From Globisporangium splendens (Eukaryota > Oomycota > Peronosporomycetes > Pythiales > Pythiaceae), in contig VFIW01000025.1 of assembly GCA_006386115.1 (NCBI GenBank), positions 124,001 through 188,000 of the forward strand: 64,000 nt of DNA. Direction: 5' to 3'. The notes beneath the pieces were generated by a model that did no database searches, was not told the DNA's origin, and saw only the letters and a program-made list of their open reading frames with translations. The position numbers and the translations under genes are program-made. Below, in pieces: positions 40,674 through 52,256 of this stretch (positions are counted from its first letter, which is position 1; the number at the start of each line of letters is the position of its first letter).

Positions 40674-43600
40674 TCAGCGGAGTTTCTTCTTCTTGAGCTT
40701 CTTCTCTAGGCGCTCACGTGCTGATTCCGATTTGCGCTTCGTGCTGCTCGAACTCCCCGAACTCACGTTTCCGTTCGTCGATGGCTTGGGCGGCGTGATT
40801 GGCAACGGAGGTCGCACCACCACCCCCAGATCCGCGGGCTTCGTGAAAGATCTTTCTTCATTTGGCTCCGAAGCAGGCTCTCGGTAGCTGCCAGATTTAT
40901 TCTTTAACGACGTGTGCTTACCAGAGTCGGACCTACTGCGTTTCCGTTCATCGCCTTTCGTTTTCCGCTTGAATTGCCCACTCGATGAAATATTTACGTG
41001 GCCAGAGGAAGGCACGCTCGAGTAAGGCGGAGGCGGGGAAGGAGGCATAGGCGGTGGCGGCGGCGTAGACGCGGGAGTCTGGGGCGGCGGCGACGATGGA
41101 GGCATTGGAGGAGCGTCGGTCGCGGTTACAGGTATTCCTCGTGTAGCCTTTTCAAAAGCATGAGGTTGAGACGCGCTATTTCGGCGACGCTGATCTGGCT
41201 CTTGCTGCTTTTTGCGATTCTGATGCTTTTGTTTTGAAGCCATAGGCGTCTGCTTCTGTTTCCGACGTTGGCAAATCTGGCACTGGAAATATTTAGGCAG
41301 CTCTTCTCCATCCTGGAAACCCGCGCACTTTGTATGCTGCCATACCTGGCATCCGTCGCACTCGATCATGGATGTACCGTCGTCGTAATCCGATCCTTTC
41401 ATTCCGCACACGCACTCGAAATACCACGCTTCACACTGGAAACAGAGAAAAAAATCCGGGACCTCGGTGCGTCCCGGTTTCAGCGCACAGTTTTGATGCA
41501 CCCAGTTCTTGCACTTGTCACATTCGACCATCTTGGTACCGTCATCAATATTTCTCCCGCTCATTCCACAAGAGCAATGAACAACCCAGTCGCCTTGCTC
41601 TTCAGCTGACATATTGCCATCCGCTGACGCGATACCGACAGAAATCTGGACATGATTTGAGTTCGCTTGGCGCAGGGTGCTCTGATCGTGGAAAATCTGC
41701 TTTTTGACAAACTGCTTTTCCTTCGTTGGCTCTTTCTTTTTGCTTCGCCTGAGCTGATCAAGACGCTCACGTTGATGCTTCCGTGCTCGTTGAATGATTT
41801 CATCCTTCGTCCCACTCATAATCTTCATTTCTTCGAGCTTTGCGAGCTTCCGAACTGCGAGAAGCGCATCCACTGGCGCCGATGGAAGTCTTGGATACGC
41901 ATTTTCTAAATCGGATTCTTCACTTTCACTTGTGCTGCTTTCTCCATCATCTTCGTTCGCTTCGTCCACAGGTGCAGCAGTGTGATTGCTACTGCTACTA
42001 CTGCTACTGCTGCTGCTGCTGTCGCTGCTGCTGCTGCTACTCGAGTCGCTGTCACTTCCGCTTTCATCCCCTGGCTTTTCCTCTTCTTCTTGCTCCTCTT
42101 CCTTTTCTTCTTGTTTCTCTGGAGGTTCATCGGAATCTGACTCGCTTAAACTTGAACTCGAGCTATCACTGACGCTCGAGCTGGATTCGGAGCTGCTGCT
42201 GTTGATACTGCTACTCGTATTGCTCGTGGTCGATGGACATGGACTGCTAGAAGGATCGAGCGCGACTTTTCTTTCGACTTTTGTCGAGCTGGGTCTTTCT
42301 TTGGTAAGCTGGAGGTCGGTTTGAAGACTTTGTCGGATGAAATCAAGCATCGCATAAGGAGAGGAAAACCCGCCGGACGTTTTGCAGATTCGTGCGGGAC
42401 TGAGCTCCTTGAAAACGCTTGTTTCACCTGATGCAGCGGTATCTTCTTGGTCGCTACCCTGATTCTCAGCATCCAGCCATTTCTCCAGTTTGGATACCAA
42501 AAACTTCAGTTCTTTGAACTCCCATTTCGATATTGCTCCTTTCGAAGTGGATTTCTTAGTTTTCTTGGACCCTCGCAAGTGTTTGGCATAAGACGCCGCA
42601 GCATACCAATGTGCCGACTCGAATTGGGGAAAGCGGAACTGCTTGCCCACATGAAGTGCATCTTCGATGCCATGACACCGCAGTTGCATCTGGATGTGAT
42701 ATCCTGTGAGGAAGTTGCCTCCAAACGCTATCGAATCCTCTGGTGTATACACCGCGTGAATCCAGCCCGAAGGAAGCAGAAACGTTTCTCCCGCTTTGAC
42801 TTCTGCATACGTGACGTCCTCCATATGATCAGCAAGGAAGTCCGATTCGCCAAACTTGTACTGGGCTTGGAACTGGTAGTACGCACGAAGGTTTGCATCC
42901 GTCGGCGGGATCAACAAAAAGATCTGCAATTGTATGACAGATTAGCTTGCGCCTCAATGGATTGATGATTTCTTGGCATGAAAGTACTTACTTTTCTTCC
43001 TTGATAGAGATGATACCACACCGAGGAGCCACAAAAATCGATGTGGAAGTCAGTGTAGCTCTCAGCACAGCTCATCAGCGTATAGAGCTGCACTCTCGGC
43101 ATCCTCGCGCGGTCTGCTTTCGTCGCCCTCGGCCAAAGCGCTTCAACCCATCCGATCTCCTTCACGACAGTCGGGGGACGTACCACTCGTGCCAGTTTTG
43201 TGGAGCCGCACTCGAGACTGAGCAGGTTCAGTATCCGCTGTCGCTCGTGCGCCGGTTCTCGGAAAAACTCCACCCATTCCTTTAACTTCCAATCCTCAGC
43301 GAGCTCCAACTGGGATGCAACCTACGAAGCATAGCACGTAAGTCTGTGTGCCCAGGTTCCTTCTTGATTCGTAGAGCACAGGACTTACATCAATCGCACG
43401 AATGGCGCGTTCGCTTCCAATGTGCTTCTCGAGCTCATCCAGACTCATGCCAGGACCAGGAACTGGGTGATTGGAAAGACACATGACGCAACCGCATACA
43501 TTAGCAAAAGTCAACTCACGGAGACGATCATGCACCTTGAAGCAATGGACGGTATGCAGCACTCACCTTGCAGCCCCACCTGCTCTGGCGAAGACGCGAC

Positions 43601-44046
43601 AATCGGTTTCTTGAACCCATTCTCCATAAACTACTTGCACAGCAGAGCGCAACGCTCCATTCAGTCAGTGTCAACTACAACCCAGCGTCCCAGCCCACGC
43701 ATCAGGATACATTACGCACATAGTCGCGATCAACAACGCTGCCCTCAGGAACCGCATACACCACTCTCTCCTTCGCTTCTGAGGTCTGCGCCTTCTCCTT
43801 CAGCTCCTGCAGTCGCTCCTGCATCCGCGTGCGCCAATCTGTCGCGGTCTCTTCCTGCAACTTTTTGCGGAGTGGCACTTTGACGACCGCTGCTACCGTC
43901 TGCAGGAACTCGTCGTCGTCGTCGTCGTCTCCACTCGTAGAGTCGCTCGCGCTCTCTCGAGCGGCGCCGTTTGCACGCACATCTGCGCGCGGCGTGCTCG
44001 ATTCCGCACTGCGCGAAGCCGCGGCCATCGTCCCGTGCCGCGCCAT
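40674..44046 (-). CDS. JmjC histone demethylase with two PHD fingers (KDM2/7-like)
   Basis: Five exons, about 1,017 residues: 44046..43711, 43630..43567, 43462..43389, 43321..42992 and 42923..40674. All junctions keep frame and rebuild family motifs (NGFKKPIVASS, IGSERAIRAIDVASQLEL, YHLYQGRKIFLLIPPTDANL). JmjC metal ligands are His251 and Asp253 (YTDFHIDFCGSSVWYH) and His324 (LPSGWIHAVYTPED). Segments such as IPPTDANL and GGNFL follow the KDM2/KDM7 (PHF8) pattern, enzymes that remove methyl groups from histone lysines using Fe(II) and 2-oxoglutarate. Two PHD fingers sit at about 712-760 and 767-815, after a long Ser/Glu-rich linker. The C-terminus is Pro-rich, then basic and Lys-rich (a likely nuclear signal). 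The Met at 44046 is chosen; an in-frame Met 14 codons upstream is possible. Confidence 0.9.
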
Positions 44047-44336
44047 CTTCACGCGCTTCTTCCCTTCAAAAAGGACCATCGCCATACTGAACATCACGCA
44101 ACACTGGCACACACAAAAAAAACCTCGCATAAAAACCTCGTCTCCACGGTTTTTGACTACCTGGGACACACAACAGTAAACTCACTGTCACGAATCTTGT
44201 CCCGAGTCAGTTGATGGGTAAGTCCCGGACGTCCCGTGTATTAGAGTTCAGATATTCGGGACGCCATTGCCTTCACCATACACCGAGTCTCGAACCAATC
44301 AAACCCACATTGGAGCAGCTCCGAGGAAGCAGCGGA
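44047..44336. promoter_or_regulatory. Divergent promoter with repeated GTCCCG motif
   Basis: 290 bp between the start codons of the demethylase (-) and mitochondrial IF-2 (+). GTCCCG occurs at 44199-44204, 44222-44227 and 44231-44236 and in reverse (CGGGAC) at 44257-44262, with another at 44030-44035. The 44222-44236 pair reads GTCCCGGACGTCCCG. A shared factor site is likely but unproven. Confidence 0.4.
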
Positions 44337-47315
44337 ATGAGTCAGTGGATGCTCAAGTGCGCGCTGCACAAGGCGCTCGGCGCGGGTGCTGCAGGCGGCC
44401 TGGGCTCCTCCACCGCCAGTGGCAGTCAGTCGGCGGTCGCGAAGTTGGCCGCGCGCAGATACAGTCTCTCGTCGGTGCCGGATCGCCGCAAGCGCAACCA
44501 TTTCCAGAGCAACAAGAAGGACCAGAAGAAGAAGAATGCGCATGCAACTGACAAGGCGAGTGACGACACGGCGCCTGTTGTCGCTGGTCGATTTGGCAAT
44601 GCGAATGCGAATGCACAGAGCAACACGCGAGCCAAGGGCAACTGGAATCTCTTCAGCAGCACCAACGTGAACAGAATCGGCAGCAATGCCAACAGCAACG
44701 GCGGCAATGCTGTTGCGAGTACGGAAGCGGGTGCTGCAAATGCGCAACAGAGCGGCAAAAGCGCATTCCGCAACGCGAAGGCGCGTGCGGGCAACTTTAA
44801 GAAGAAACAGGGCGACGCCAAGCAGAGTCCGGTGTTCACCAACAAGTTCCAGAACTTGCTGTCGTTTGCATTTGATGACGGGAACGACACGAACTCGCCA
44901 GCAGAAAAGAGCACAAGAGAGAGCACGTTGTCCCGTTCATCTCGTAATTTGCTGGACCAAGACGACGATGATGTCTTCGGCAGCAAAAGTGCAAAGACCG
45001 CCGTCGATCTCTCTGCGCTTGGCTTTGACGATGAAGTGGACGACGATGTCGATGAAGACGACTCGCATTTCAAGAAGCACAAGAACAAGAGCCCGAAGAT
45101 CAAATTCGATGCGGCCGCGCCGAGTTCTCCGTCTGGAGCGCTCCTGTCCGCTGTGCCATCGGCTGCTGGCGGTTCCCCAGACAAGCGCAAGCAACTGAAG
45201 AACAAGAAGAAGAAAGACGGACGCAGTCTGCTGAAGAATTTCCAGTTTGAGAACAGCATCTTTGACTCGGAGGACGATATCTTTGGACACGTTGACTGGG
45301 ACGAAAAGCGCAACGACGCTGACAACCGCGAGAACCGCGAACAGCGACGCTTCCAGCGCACGATGCGCAAGCAGACCAAGCAAGCGCCAGTGAAGATCGT
45401 CGCGGCGCCACTGGAGGTGGAGATCCCAACGTCGATCTCGGTCAAGGACCTGGCCGAGCGCATGTGCGTCAAGTCCAAGGTGCTGATCAAGGCACTGAAA
45501 GACCTCGGCGAGCGTGGCATGAAGGACGAGTCCGTGCTCTCGAACGATATCGCCGAGCTCGCCGTGGAATCGCTCAACATGGTGCCGATCCTGTTGCCTC
45601 CAGATTTCGTCGACCTTGAGCTCACGGTGCCACCAGCGGATTGCTCCATGTTCCCACCGCGCTCGCCGATCATCTCGGTCATGGGTCACGTCGATCACGG
45701 GAAGACGACGTTGCTGGATTCGCTACGCAAGTCCAAGGTGGCCGCTGCGGAAGCAGGTGGCATCACGCAGAGCATCGGTGCGTTCACGGTCGAGCTGGGC
45801 AAGAAGTTCGGCAACCAGAGCAAGATCACGTTCATCGACACGCCAGGTCACGCGGCGTTCAGCAACATGCGCTCACGCGGGTCCGAGGTCACGGACATCA
45901 TCGTGCTCGTGGTCGCGGCCGACGATGGTGTGCGTCCGCAGACGGTCGAAGTGATCCAGCTCGCGCAGAAGAATAATGTGCCGATGGTCGTGGCCGTGAC
46001 CAAGTGCGATATGCACTCGCACGACGAAGAAGAAGTGCGGAATCGCATCGCCGACCAGTTGCTGAACCGCGGCGTCGTCGTGGAGCAAATGGGCGGCGAT
46101 ACGCCATTGGTGTGCGTCTCGGGTAAAACGGGCGAAGGCATCGACACGTTGAAGGAAACGATCGCGTTGCATGCCGAGATTCTGGACCTGCGTGCCGACG
46201 ATAAAGCCACGGGCGAAGCCGTTGTGCTGGAGGCCAACGTCGCGCGCGGTGTCGGTACCCAAGTGGATGCGATCGTGAAATGGGGTACGCTGAAGACGGG
46301 AACTATCGTGGTCTGTGGCTTGGAGTACGGCAAGATCCGTGCGCTTGTCGATCAAGCCGGCAAGCGCGTCAAGCAGATCAGTCCAGGTAACCCTGCGCGT
46401 GTAATTGGTCTCAAGGGTCTACCGAACGCGGGTGACGCGCTGCTCGTCGTCGATACGGAAGAGCGCGCCAAGGAAGTGATCACGCAGCGTCAGGAGCTGC
46501 TCGAGTGGGACCTCATGGCGACCGCGGAGGAAGACGAGGACGATGCCTCGGGCAACGGGACCCACCGACGACGAAAGTACATGGGTGCGCGTCGAAAGTG
46601 GGAACAGATCGAGTTGCGTCGTCGACAGGAAGTGGACGAAGCCAAGCGGATCGCGTCGCTGAAGGCCGGCGACGAAGGGTACGTGGCCAACATCGTGCCG
46701 ATCATCGTGAAGACCGACTCGGTCGGCGTGATCTCGGCGATCGACGAGCTGATCGCGTCACTGCCGTCGGACGAAGCGATTATCAAGCGCATCCTGGCGT
46801 CAGTGGGTCCAGTATCGTCGTCGGATGTGGCGATGGCTGAGGCCACGGGTGCGACCATCTATGCGTTCAACATCAAGCACCCGAGCACGATCGACCGCGA
46901 GGCGCTCGAGAAGAACGTGAGCATCCGACAGCACCGCGTCGTGTACACGATGCTGGACGACATCAAAGAGCTGCTGCGGGACAACCTGAGCGGCGTGGAG
47001 GAGACGGAGATCATCGGCAGCGCCGAGGTGATCCAGTCCATCCCGATCACCAAGTCTGGTCGCCGCACGACCAACATCGCCGGGTGCAAGATCACGATGG
47101 GGCTCATGAACATGCAGGCCAAGTACCGACTGATCCGCGACGGCGAGACCATCGTGGAGGACGTGAGCATGGAGTCGATGCGTCACTTCCAGGAGAAGGT
47201 CGGCGAGGTGACCAAGGGTCAGGAGTGCGGCTTGCTACTCGACGGCATCGACGACTTCCAGCCGGGCGACATCCTGCAGGCGTACGTTGTCAAGGTCGTG
47301 AAGCAGGCTTTGTAG
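44337..47315 (+). CDS. Mitochondrial translation initiation factor IF-2
   Basis: Single-exon gene of 992 residues from the Met at 44337; 42 upstream codons are open, but this Met begins a plausible mitochondrial presequence (MSQWMLKCALHKALGAG and AARRYSL). Residues about 40-360 are a low-complexity, Asn/Ser/Lys- and Asp-rich extension. The IF-2 N-terminal helical domain follows (ISVKDLAERMCVKSKVLIKAL). G-domain motifs are G1 GHVDHGKTT at 450, G3 DTPGHAAF at 501 and G4 TKCD at 555. Domains II to IV follow (VLEANVARGVGTQVDAIVKWG; the C-terminal half ends DGIDDFQPGDILQAY). It brings initiator tRNA to the mitoribosome with GTP hydrolysis. Mitochondrial rather than plastid origin is inferred from the presequence and the lineage. 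Confidence 0.95.
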   Translation: MSQWMLKCALHKALGAGAAGGLGSSTASGSQSAVAKLAARRYSLSSVPDRRKRNHFQSNKKDQKKKNAHATDKASDDTAPVVAGRFGNANANAQSNTRAKGNWNLFSSTNVNRIGSNANSNGGNAVASTEAGAANAQQSGKSAFRNAKARAGNFKKKQGDAKQSPVFTNKFQNLLSFAFDDGNDTNSPAEKSTRESTLSRSSRNLLDQDDDDVFGSKSAKTAVDLSALGFDDEVDDDVDEDDSHFKKHKNKSPKIKFDAAAPSSPSGALLSAVPSAAGGSPDKRKQLKNKKKKDGRSLLKNFQFENSIFDSEDDIFGHVDWDEKRNDADNRENREQRRFQRTMRKQTKQAPVKIVAAPLEVEIPTSISVKDLAERMCVKSKVLIKALKDLGERGMKDESVLSNDIAELAVESLNMVPILLPPDFVDLELTVPPADCSMFPPRSPIISVMGHVDHGKTTLLDSLRKSKVAAAEAGGITQSIGAFTVELGKKFGNQSKITFIDTPGHAAFSNMRSRGSEVTDIIVLVVAADDGVRPQTVEVIQLAQKNNVPMVVAVTKCDMHSHDEEEVRNRIADQLLNRGVVVEQMGGDTPLVCVSGKTGEGIDTLKETIALHAEILDLRADDKATGEAVVLEANVARGVGTQVDAIVKWGTLKTGTIVVCGLEYGKIRALVDQAGKRVKQISPGNPARVIGLKGLPNAGDALLVVDTEERAKEVITQRQELLEWDLMATAEEDEDDASGNGTHRRRKYMGARRKWEQIELRRRQEVDEAKRIASLKAGDEGYVANIVPIIVKTDSVGVISAIDELIASLPSDEAIIKRILASVGPVSSSDVAMAEATGATIYAFNIKHPSTIDREALEKNVSIRQHRVVYTMLDDIKELLRDNLSGVEETEIIGSAEVIQSIPITKSGRRTTNIAGCKITMGLMNMQAKYRLIRDGETIVEDVSMESMRHFQEKVGEVTKGQECGLLLDGIDDFQPGDILQAYVVKVVKQAL

Positions 47316-47668
47316 AGAAAAACGAGATAACTAAATATATTACATTGGGTTACAGTGTGACCATTTATGCTGAGTGTCGAAAAACATCCAAGCGATATTG
47401 CAACTGGTATCGTGTCGGTTGTACCGTCGCCATTGATTCAGAGCTCCCTTTCTGTCAAAAACGTCTCGAAACCTGTCCAAGTCGTCAAAAACATCCCATT
47501 TGTTGATCCGCAACATACCGGTATTGAGACCGATACATACCGTTCCCTTCCCCTGTTGTTGTGTTCCTCGGTTTTCTGTGCGATAGGCGAACGGAGTGCG
47601 CACTCGCCCTCTCTCTCAGTGGCCCGGCTCGCCCTCTCACCACTATTTGAACACCTCTCCGCGCGTAA
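47316..47668. other. Intergenic, promoter of MED15-like gene
   Basis: 353 bp. An initiator-like CTCACCACTATTTGAAC lies about 35 bp before the MED15-like start codon. Nothing else was seen. Confidence 0.4.
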
Positions 47669-50448
47669 ATGGATCCGCACTCGGTGAACCCGCTGTCGAT
47701 GCAGCCCATGTCGATGCCCATGGGGATGCAGCAGGCCATGTCGATGCCCATGGCCATGGCCAACGCGTCCGTGCCGCCCGCGGGACCCGGCGGCATCCCT
47801 GCCGGCGGTCCCAACGGTGTCCAAATGGGCATGGGCATGAACCCCATGGCGGGCGTCAACCCCGCGCAGTACGGCGTGCCACCGCCGCAGCAGCAGCAAC
47901 AGCAGCAGATGATGATGAACATGAACGCCATGAACGCCATGAACCCGCAGATGGCCGGCATGAACCCGCAGATGGGCATGAAGATGAACGCCATGAACCC
48001 GAACGCGATGAACCCAAATGGCATGAACCCGAATGCGATGAACCCGAACGCAATGAACCCAAACGCGATGAACCCCAGCATGCCCATTCAAATGGTCGGC
48101 GGACAGGTTGTTGGCGCCGACTGGCGCATCCAGCTCACGAGGGAACACCGCGCCAACCTCATCGCCAAGATGTGCGTACGATAACATGGCACATGGACGT
48201 GTATTTTATTGCGGTGCTAATGCTTACATCGTGTGTGCTGTTTGTATTTGTTTTTAAATATGGCAGCTATAACGAGATGGTGCGTGTGGCGAGCGATCCG
48301 CCGCCAGGGATCAAGCTCTGGATGAACGTGTCGTGGTACGAGCTCACGCTGTACAAGGAATCGCGCACCCAAGAGGACTACATCACAAAGATTTTCAACC
48401 GTTTGAAATCGCTGCGCGCGCAACCCACGGACATGAACGCTGCGATGGCCGCGCAGACGCTACCGAACAACGGCATGCTGTCTCGTCTCGATTTTTCGTA
48501 CTACAGCAGCGGAAACATCGGTGCGCGTGCAGTGCCACCGCAAGGGATGTCTGGCGCTCAGGGCCAACCAGCTGGATACCCAGGCCACCCGCAATTCGCT
48601 GGCGGTGTGCATCCTGGTGGCCCAGGCGCGCCTCAACCGCAAATCAAGCAACAGCCACAGTCGATGGCAGGGGGTGCTCAGCCGAATGCTGGCATGCCGA
48701 ACCCTGCCGTTGCGTCTCAAGGTGTCCCATCGAAGGATGGGTCGACGCCACGTGGCGCCGGCTTGGTGCCGAATGGACCGATCAAGACCGAGGCTGCGCT
48801 GGGAAACACTGCTGATAGTGCGGCCGAGTACTGGCGTCAGCATGCGGCATTGAAGGCAAAGTACCATGACGATGTTGATAAAGTGCACAGTGCGTTCAAG
48901 AAATACGTCGACCATATGAAGGATCACAACGAAACGGACCAGAAGAAAAAGTTGCGGTACTTGTTGAGCTACGTCCAGCTTTGTGCGAGCGTGTTGAGCG
49001 AAGACAAGTCGACAAATCAGCCACGGAAGTTGGAGGAACTGGACAAGGTGTACAAGTACATTGTGAAAATCGTCAACCCGTACTTGAAGAAGTTGCGTAC
49101 GGAGACGGACAAGCGCAGTTTCACACCAGGCGGAGGCAATGGTGCTGGTCCAACGGCTGCAGGTGGACCTGCACCAAGTGGTTCCCCGCCTCCTACTGGG
49201 CAGACCGGCAACAACGCTGCGGGTCCAGGAGGCATGCCACCAGCTGGGAACAATGGGATGCCGATGAATATGATGGATCCAAACATGCAAATGCGTCAAC
49301 AGCAACAGCAACAACACCAAGGTCAGGGTCAGCAGCCTCAACAAGGGCAGCAGCCACAACCAAACGGCCAGCAAAACCCGGCGAACCAACCAAACCAGCA
49401 ACAGCAACAAGGGCAACAACAACAAGGGCAACAGCAGCTTCAACAAGGTGCTGGTTCAGCGCAACAAACTGCTCAACAAAAGCAGCAGCAGTATCAGCAG
49501 CATCTTCAACGCCAGCACCAAATGCAACAACAACAGCGGTTACAGCTACAACGCCAGCAGCAAATCCAAATGCAGCAGCGCCAGCAACAACAACAGCAAA
49601 TGATCCAGCAACAGCAGCTCCAGAACCAGCAAAAGAACCAGGGACAACAGCCAAATCAGGGCGGCCAACAACAGCCAAATCAAATGAAGCAGCAGCCACC
49701 TAGTGGTCAACCTGCTCAGGGACAGCAGGGTCAGCAAGGACGTCAACAGCAGGAACAGAACCAACTAAACAATCAGCCACATCAGCAGCAACAACAGCGA
49801 GGTCAGCAAGCTCAAGGCCAACAGAGTCAAGGTGCAAATCAGTCTTCTGGCCAGCAGCAACAGGCTACCCAGGCGCAGCAGCAAGCCCAGCAGCAGCAAA
49901 TGCGTCAACAGCAGGCTCAGCAGCAACAGGCTCAGCAGCAGCAAGCTCAGCAAGCTGCGCAACAACAACAAGCCCAACAGCAAGCTGCGCAGCAACAGCA
50001 AGCCCAACAGCAGCAGGCTCAGCAACAACAACAAGTTCAACAACAGCAGAAGAACCAGGGGAGCCAACCACATCAACAACATGGTCGAGACGCGTCTCGG
50101 GAGAGTCCATCGCTGTCGTCTGGTCTCGGCTTGAGTTTGGATGACACTGGTTTGTACGGGGGTATGGACAGCTCGCTGCTGCAGATGCCGTCGAATCTTG
50201 GTGGATCCGGTTCGTCGTCGAGTTACTCGATGGGCTTCCCGAACGATCTGTCTCCGACGGGCTTTGGGGACTTGGGGATGCTCGACATTGACGGCACGGG
50301 TCTGTCTAGTTTATCCTATGAAGGTCAGGAGACGCCGAGCTCGGGGTCTCAGGGCAACAATGGCGGAGGTCGCAATGGCGGCAATGACGGTAATGGCGAC
50401 GACAGTGGCGACAATGCCGACCTGATGACGTTTGTGGAAGCATTATAA
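47669..50448 (+). CDS. Mediator tail subunit 15-like, KIX and glutamine-rich protein
   Basis: Two exons, 47669-48171 and 48267-50448 (intron with GTGCGT donor and GCAG acceptor, phase 2), giving 894 residues. The first 145 residues are Met/Asn/Pro low complexity with tandem MNPNA repeats. The intron splits a KIX-like domain (residues about 150-235): DWRIQLTREHRANLIAKI joined to YNEMVRVASDPP, then YKESRTQEDYITKIFNRL. A second helical region at about 335-450 (EYWRQHAALKAKYHDDVDKV to VNPYLKKL) follows, then about 280 residues of Gln-rich sequence and an acidic Gly/Asn-rich C-terminus ending TFVEAL. KIX plus Q-rich architecture is typical of MED15/Gal11, which links activators to RNA polymerase II. 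The subunit assignment is an inference. Confidence 0.78.
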
Positions 50449-52256
50449 GCCATGAAGGCGCCAAGGACAAAGGGGAAGGAGTGGATGGGAGGCAAGGCAT
50501 CCACGGCGAAGAGTGTGAAAGTAGTAGGTAGGTGGTCGTGTACCAGTTCGATACGCTCTGCGATCTTGTTTTTTTACTTTCTTTTTTGAGTGCTGTGTTG
50601 ATGAAAAAAAGAAAACAGAACATTGACAAAAAGGGACAAGTTGTTGGTTTCTTGTTTGCTGCAACTTTTTTTCTTTTTGTCAACTCGACATGTTTGCAGC
50701 ACGCAAATGTGCAGCAAATCAACAATACTTGCTTGTTTGGCAGCCGTTACAGCATCACGTTTGCTGCTGTGTCACAAACGTAACTCCCTGTCAATGTGCA
50801 TACCGTTGTTGCGCTGATATGCTCCTTGCTGATGTGCATGTGCACAAGAAGTCCAGTGCAAAGAGCCCTCTGTCGTTGTTCCCAGCAGCAGCTGAGAACG
50901 CTTTGCATGTTCGCCGCACCCATGAAGAAAAGTCAAGCCTCCCTGAGTCTTATCCTATGCGCATGGCTCAATGTGCAGCACATAAGATTCAGCACACACA
51001 CACACACACAGTGCCGTCCATATCGAAGAAAATAAAAAACAAAAATCACACACACACACACATTGAAGATCCTTGTGGATTCAGTCAGGCTCCTCAAACG
51101 TCACATGGATGACCGCGCAAACGAAAGGCAGTGACTGACTGGATATATCAAATTAGCGAATCGCGCCACATTGTCGTTGTCAGTCAAGTCGTGAGGATGG
51201 GGGATGACGAAGTTTTTACAGCGACGATGGCACAAGGGTATCGGACATGCTTTTATAAAAATAAAAATACGTAAAAACGTGCAGGAGACCTTTGCCATAA
51301 TGCGCACACTTCACGTTGCTGAGGAGCATAGCGTTGTGGAGAGCATCAGTTGAGCACTCCTAATGAAGCCCTGTCTGCTTTCGCCAACTGACTCAAAAGC
51401 ACAAAGTTAAAGGGGCAACGGATAAACATCCAGTTCCCTTCTTCAGGACTTGAGGATGATGACCACTTTCGAAAAACAAAGCTGACATTCAGCAAATTGC
51501 AAATTTAGCCAATCACCTCAAGTCACCAGCGTCCTGAATTTCCCCAATCGTTTATGCAAAGCGTCTATTCTCGTAATTCGCGGAAACCATCGAGAGAGGG
51601 GGAAGCAAACAGCAAACAGCAGTTGCTTTCTTGTTTCAGGCAGAAGAAACAGCAGCGAAACTCCAGCAAGGAACTGCACACAGCAGTGGACGGTAGAGAG
51701 CGCGCGTGCGTGCGGAACCCTTGAAATCGCTGGACTTCCGCAAACGAGCACTGCGTGTACGTACAGTACAGTCCCAACGTCGGAAGGAAACCTGCCAACA
51801 AGCAGCCAAGCGCAAAGCGCAACCCGTGCGTACATTTTCCTTCTATTTCTGACGTGCTTGCGGCGTGAACCACGCAAAAACAAGGAAAAAGCGACAACTG
51901 CAAGCGTAACTTGCAGTCGGCAAGCTCGCTGCACGTGTTTTCCCAACAGCGCGTCCATTGGCGTCTTGCTGCATTAGTTGCCGCGCGTTTGCCAATTGCC
52001 GAGTGTGAAAGCAAGCAATTTGCATTGTGTGTGCGTGCAAGAGTCTGCAAGTCTGCAAGTGTCGACAAGCATCCGTAGCTTGTCTGTTTGCTTTTCGTGT
52101 GGCCGTGCTGTCGTTGCCTTGTGGTTTGTCCCACGCAAGTCCAGTGCGGTCGTCGTCAACCACCAACCGCCTGGAACAAGGTGTCAACCACAAGCGATTG
52201 ACGACAAGTCGACAAGCAACTTTTGGTTGCAGAGCGGCTTACATACCAATTGGGGT
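50449..52256. other. Long intergenic region with two CA microsatellites
   Basis: 1.8 kb holding the MED15-like 3' end and the FYVE gene's upstream DNA. (CA)9 lies at 50993-51010 and (CA)8 at 51047-51062. Minus-strand frames of 110-190 codons at 51.5-52.2 kb overlap one another and show no domain. The FYVE frame is open upstream to 51978 but contains no Met there. Confidence 0.55.

Noticed and set aside
44426..45682. 418-codon minus frame opposite mitochondrial IF-2
   Set aside because: Low-complexity mirror of the IF-2 extension; the opposite frame has clear GTPase motifs.
47596..50448. Continuous 950-codon frame through the MED15-like gene
   Set aside because: Its first 190 codons are out of frame with the Met/Asn/Pro and KIX-coding exon. 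Splicing 48171 to 48267 restores the KIX domain.
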